DNA of 6,482 nucleotides from Alphaproteobacteria bacterium (GTDB taxonomy: Bacteria > Pseudomonadota > Alphaproteobacteria > Rhizobiales > Devosiaceae): contig JAADFY010000085.1 of assembly GCA_013152625.1 (NCBI GenBank), positions 1 to 6,482 of the forward strand, written 5' to 3'. The notes under the pieces were generated by a model that had not been told where the DNA came from, searched no databases, and saw only the letters and a list, made by a program, of their open reading frames with translations. This document shows, in pieces, positions 5,975 to 6,482 of the stretch. Positions within the stretch are counted from its first letter, which is position 1. Every line of letters begins with the position of its first letter. The position numbers and the translations under genes were made by a program.

Positions 5975-6040
5975 AACCCATTGGGGCAGCCATGCAACTG
6001 TCCTTTAACGCAATGTGCCGGTGCCCCGGGGTGATTGCGG

Positions 6041-6069
6041 TTGACTTAACAGGGCAGGGTGAGCATAAA
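6041..6069 (+). promoter_or_regulatory. Sigma-70 promoter of the tRNA-Tyr/tRNA-Gly unit
   Basis: TTGACT (6041-6046) and CATAAA (6064-6069) are separated by exactly 17 nt. They match the consensus boxes at 5 of 6 and 4 of 6 positions, in the right place and direction ahead of the tRNA genes. Transcription would begin near 6076, leaving a 5' leader of about 64 nt to be removed by RNase P. The segment after the -10 box is GC-rich (CCGCACCG), which in other bacteria goes with stringent control of stable-RNA promoters; applying that here is inference. Confidence 0.65.
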
Positions 6070-6139
6070 CCGCACCGTTGGCGACGGGGGAAATCTCTTC
6101 GTTGTCCATGTTGGCTCGCCGGATCGCAAGCAACGGTTT

Positions 6140-6224
6140 GGAGGGGTGGGAGAGTGGTTAAATCCACCAGACTGTAAATCTGGCCGCTTAGCGTACGTTG
6201 GTTCGAATCCAACCCCCTCCACCA
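6140..6224 (+). tRNA. tRNA-Tyr (anticodon GUA)
   Basis: The cloverleaf can be folded by eye. The acceptor stem is GGAGGGG (6140-6146) with CCCCTCC (6214-6220). The D stem is GGA/TCC, the anticodon stem CCAGA/TCTGG with loop CTGTAAA and anticodon GTA at 6174-6176, and the T stem GTTGG/CCAAC around TTCGAAT. It is a class II tRNA with a long variable arm (CGC-TTA-GCG), as expected for bacterial tRNA-Tyr. The discriminator is A6221, and CCA is encoded at 6222-6224. It reads UAU and UAC codons. Confidence 0.97.
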
Positions 6225-6245
6225 GCCGCACAGGCAGACAACAAT

Positions 6246-6273
6246 GCCGAGACGGGCAAGCCCCGTTCCCGGC
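6246..6273 (+). other. Hairpin in the tRNA spacer abutting tRNA-Gly
   Basis: ACGGG (6252-6256) pairs with CCCGT (6262-6266) across a 5-nt loop. An outer GCCG (6246-6249) pairs with CGGC (6270-6273), which ends at the base before tRNA-Gly. It has the form of a processing or spacer hairpin in a tRNA precursor. The function is inferred. Confidence 0.4.
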
Positions 6274-6347
6274 GCGGGTATAGCTCAATGGTAGAGCAGC
6301 AGCCTTCCAAGCTGAATATGCGAGTTCGATTCTCGCTACCCGCTCCA
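6274..6347 (+). tRNA. tRNA-Gly (anticodon UCC)
   Basis: The acceptor stem is GCGGGTA (6274-6280) with TACCCGC (6337-6343). The D stem is GCTC/GAGC, the anticodon loop CTTCCAA with anticodon TCC at 6306-6308, and the T stem GCGAG/CTCGC around TTCGATT. The discriminator is U6344 and CCA is encoded at 6345-6347. It reads GGA and probably GGG codons. The top pair of the anticodon stem (27-43) is a G-A mismatch; I believe the same feature occurs in rhizobial tRNA-Gly(UCC) genes, so it need not mean a defect. The 49-nt spacer after tRNA-Tyr implies a shared transcript. Confidence 0.97.
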
Positions 6348-6372
6348 TCTATTGCCTCACGGGTCGCACCGC

Positions 6373-6403
6373 ATCCAACATGATGCTGTTCGCTATGTTG
6401 GAT
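6373..6403. repeat. 9-bp perfect inverted repeat downstream of tRNA-Gly
   Basis: ATCCAACAT (6373-6381) and ATGTTGGAT (6395-6403) form a perfect 9-bp stem with a 13-nt loop. No T-run follows on either side, so it is not a standard Rho-independent terminator. It may be an RNA processing or attenuation hairpin between tRNA-Gly and the next gene, or a DNA site. A second, GC-rich stem (CGGCG 6422-6426 with CGCCG 6431-6435, loop CTTG) follows. No coding region is visible from 6348 to the window end. Confidence 0.55.
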
Positions 6404-6472
6404 ACTGACCCTCCGGCGGGGCGGCGCTTGCGCCGGCTCGCGTTGAAGCTCGCTGTGCTCTGAGTCAAAGTT

Positions 6473-6477
6473 AAAGG
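6473..6477 (+). promoter_or_regulatory. Shine-Dalgarno-like AAAGG at the window edge
   Basis: AAAGG lies 5 nt from the last base of the window, a spacing that would suit a start codon at or just past the edge. In related genomes the gene after a tRNA-Tyr/tRNA-Gly pair is often tuf (EF-Tu). Nothing of the coding sequence is visible, so both the site and the gene identity are inference. Confidence 0.3.
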
Positions 6478-6482
6478 CGGCT

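Noticed and set aside
6046..6348. 100-codon minus-strand frame across both tRNA genes
   Set aside because: It covers two well-formed tRNA genes on the opposite strand. Such frames through tRNA genes are a well-known source of false protein calls.
1..6482. Mobile element, phage, defence system or CRISPR array
   Set aside because: No transposase or integrase motifs, terminal repeats, repeat-spacer pattern or defence-gene domains were seen. The tRNA 3' ends show no duplicated attachment sequence within the window.

Overview
The window reads as a compact, GC-rich stretch of alphaproteobacterial chromosome, most likely from the Hyphomicrobiales (Rhizobiales) or a close relative. The basis is gene content: an NDUFS6-like CHCC zinc-finger protein, a DUF3126 protein immediately downstream of a serine acetyltransferase, and an rlmB gene divergent from a tRNA-Tyr/tRNA-Gly pair. 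I see no insertion sequence, integrase, phage gene or CRISPR array. This is ordinary core or near-core chromosome, and I found no convincing undescribed system.

Left part (1-3065). The window opens inside the last 57 codons of a binding-protein-dependent ABC transporter permease on the + strand. It meets tail to tail, with a 4-bp overlap, a minus-strand gene set. Read in the direction of transcription, this set is an 87-aa CHCC zinc-finger protein, a group A FAD-dependent monooxygenase and a TetA-like MFS transporter. The first two are 23 bp apart. The third follows after a 74-bp gap and may be co-transcribed.

Centre (3066-5174). A 101-bp divergent intergenic region separates that set from a rightward group: an alpha/beta hydrolase with the GYSMG nucleophile motif, serine O-acetyltransferase (cysE) and a 71-aa DUF3126 protein. 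The DUF3126 gene most likely starts at a TTG placed 7 nt after a strong Shine-Dalgarno. CysE makes O-acetylserine, the precursor of cysteine. The roles of its two neighbours are unknown.

Right part (5171-6482). The DUF3126 gene overlaps the minus-strand rlmB gene (23S rRNA 2'-O-ribose methyltransferase, SpoU family) by 4 bp, tail to tail. Upstream of rlmB and divergent from it, a near-consensus sigma-70 promoter precedes tRNA-Tyr(GUA) and tRNA-Gly(UCC). The window ends in non-coding DNA with a 9-bp perfect inverted repeat and a Shine-Dalgarno-like AAAGG at the edge. A downstream gene, possibly tuf by analogy with related genomes, probably starts just outside.

The observations most worth checking are the cysE-DUF3126 linkage, the composition of the zinc-finger/monooxygenase/MFS set, the misplaced Shine-Dalgarno and out-of-frame ATG ahead of rlmB, and the structured elements around the tRNA genes.
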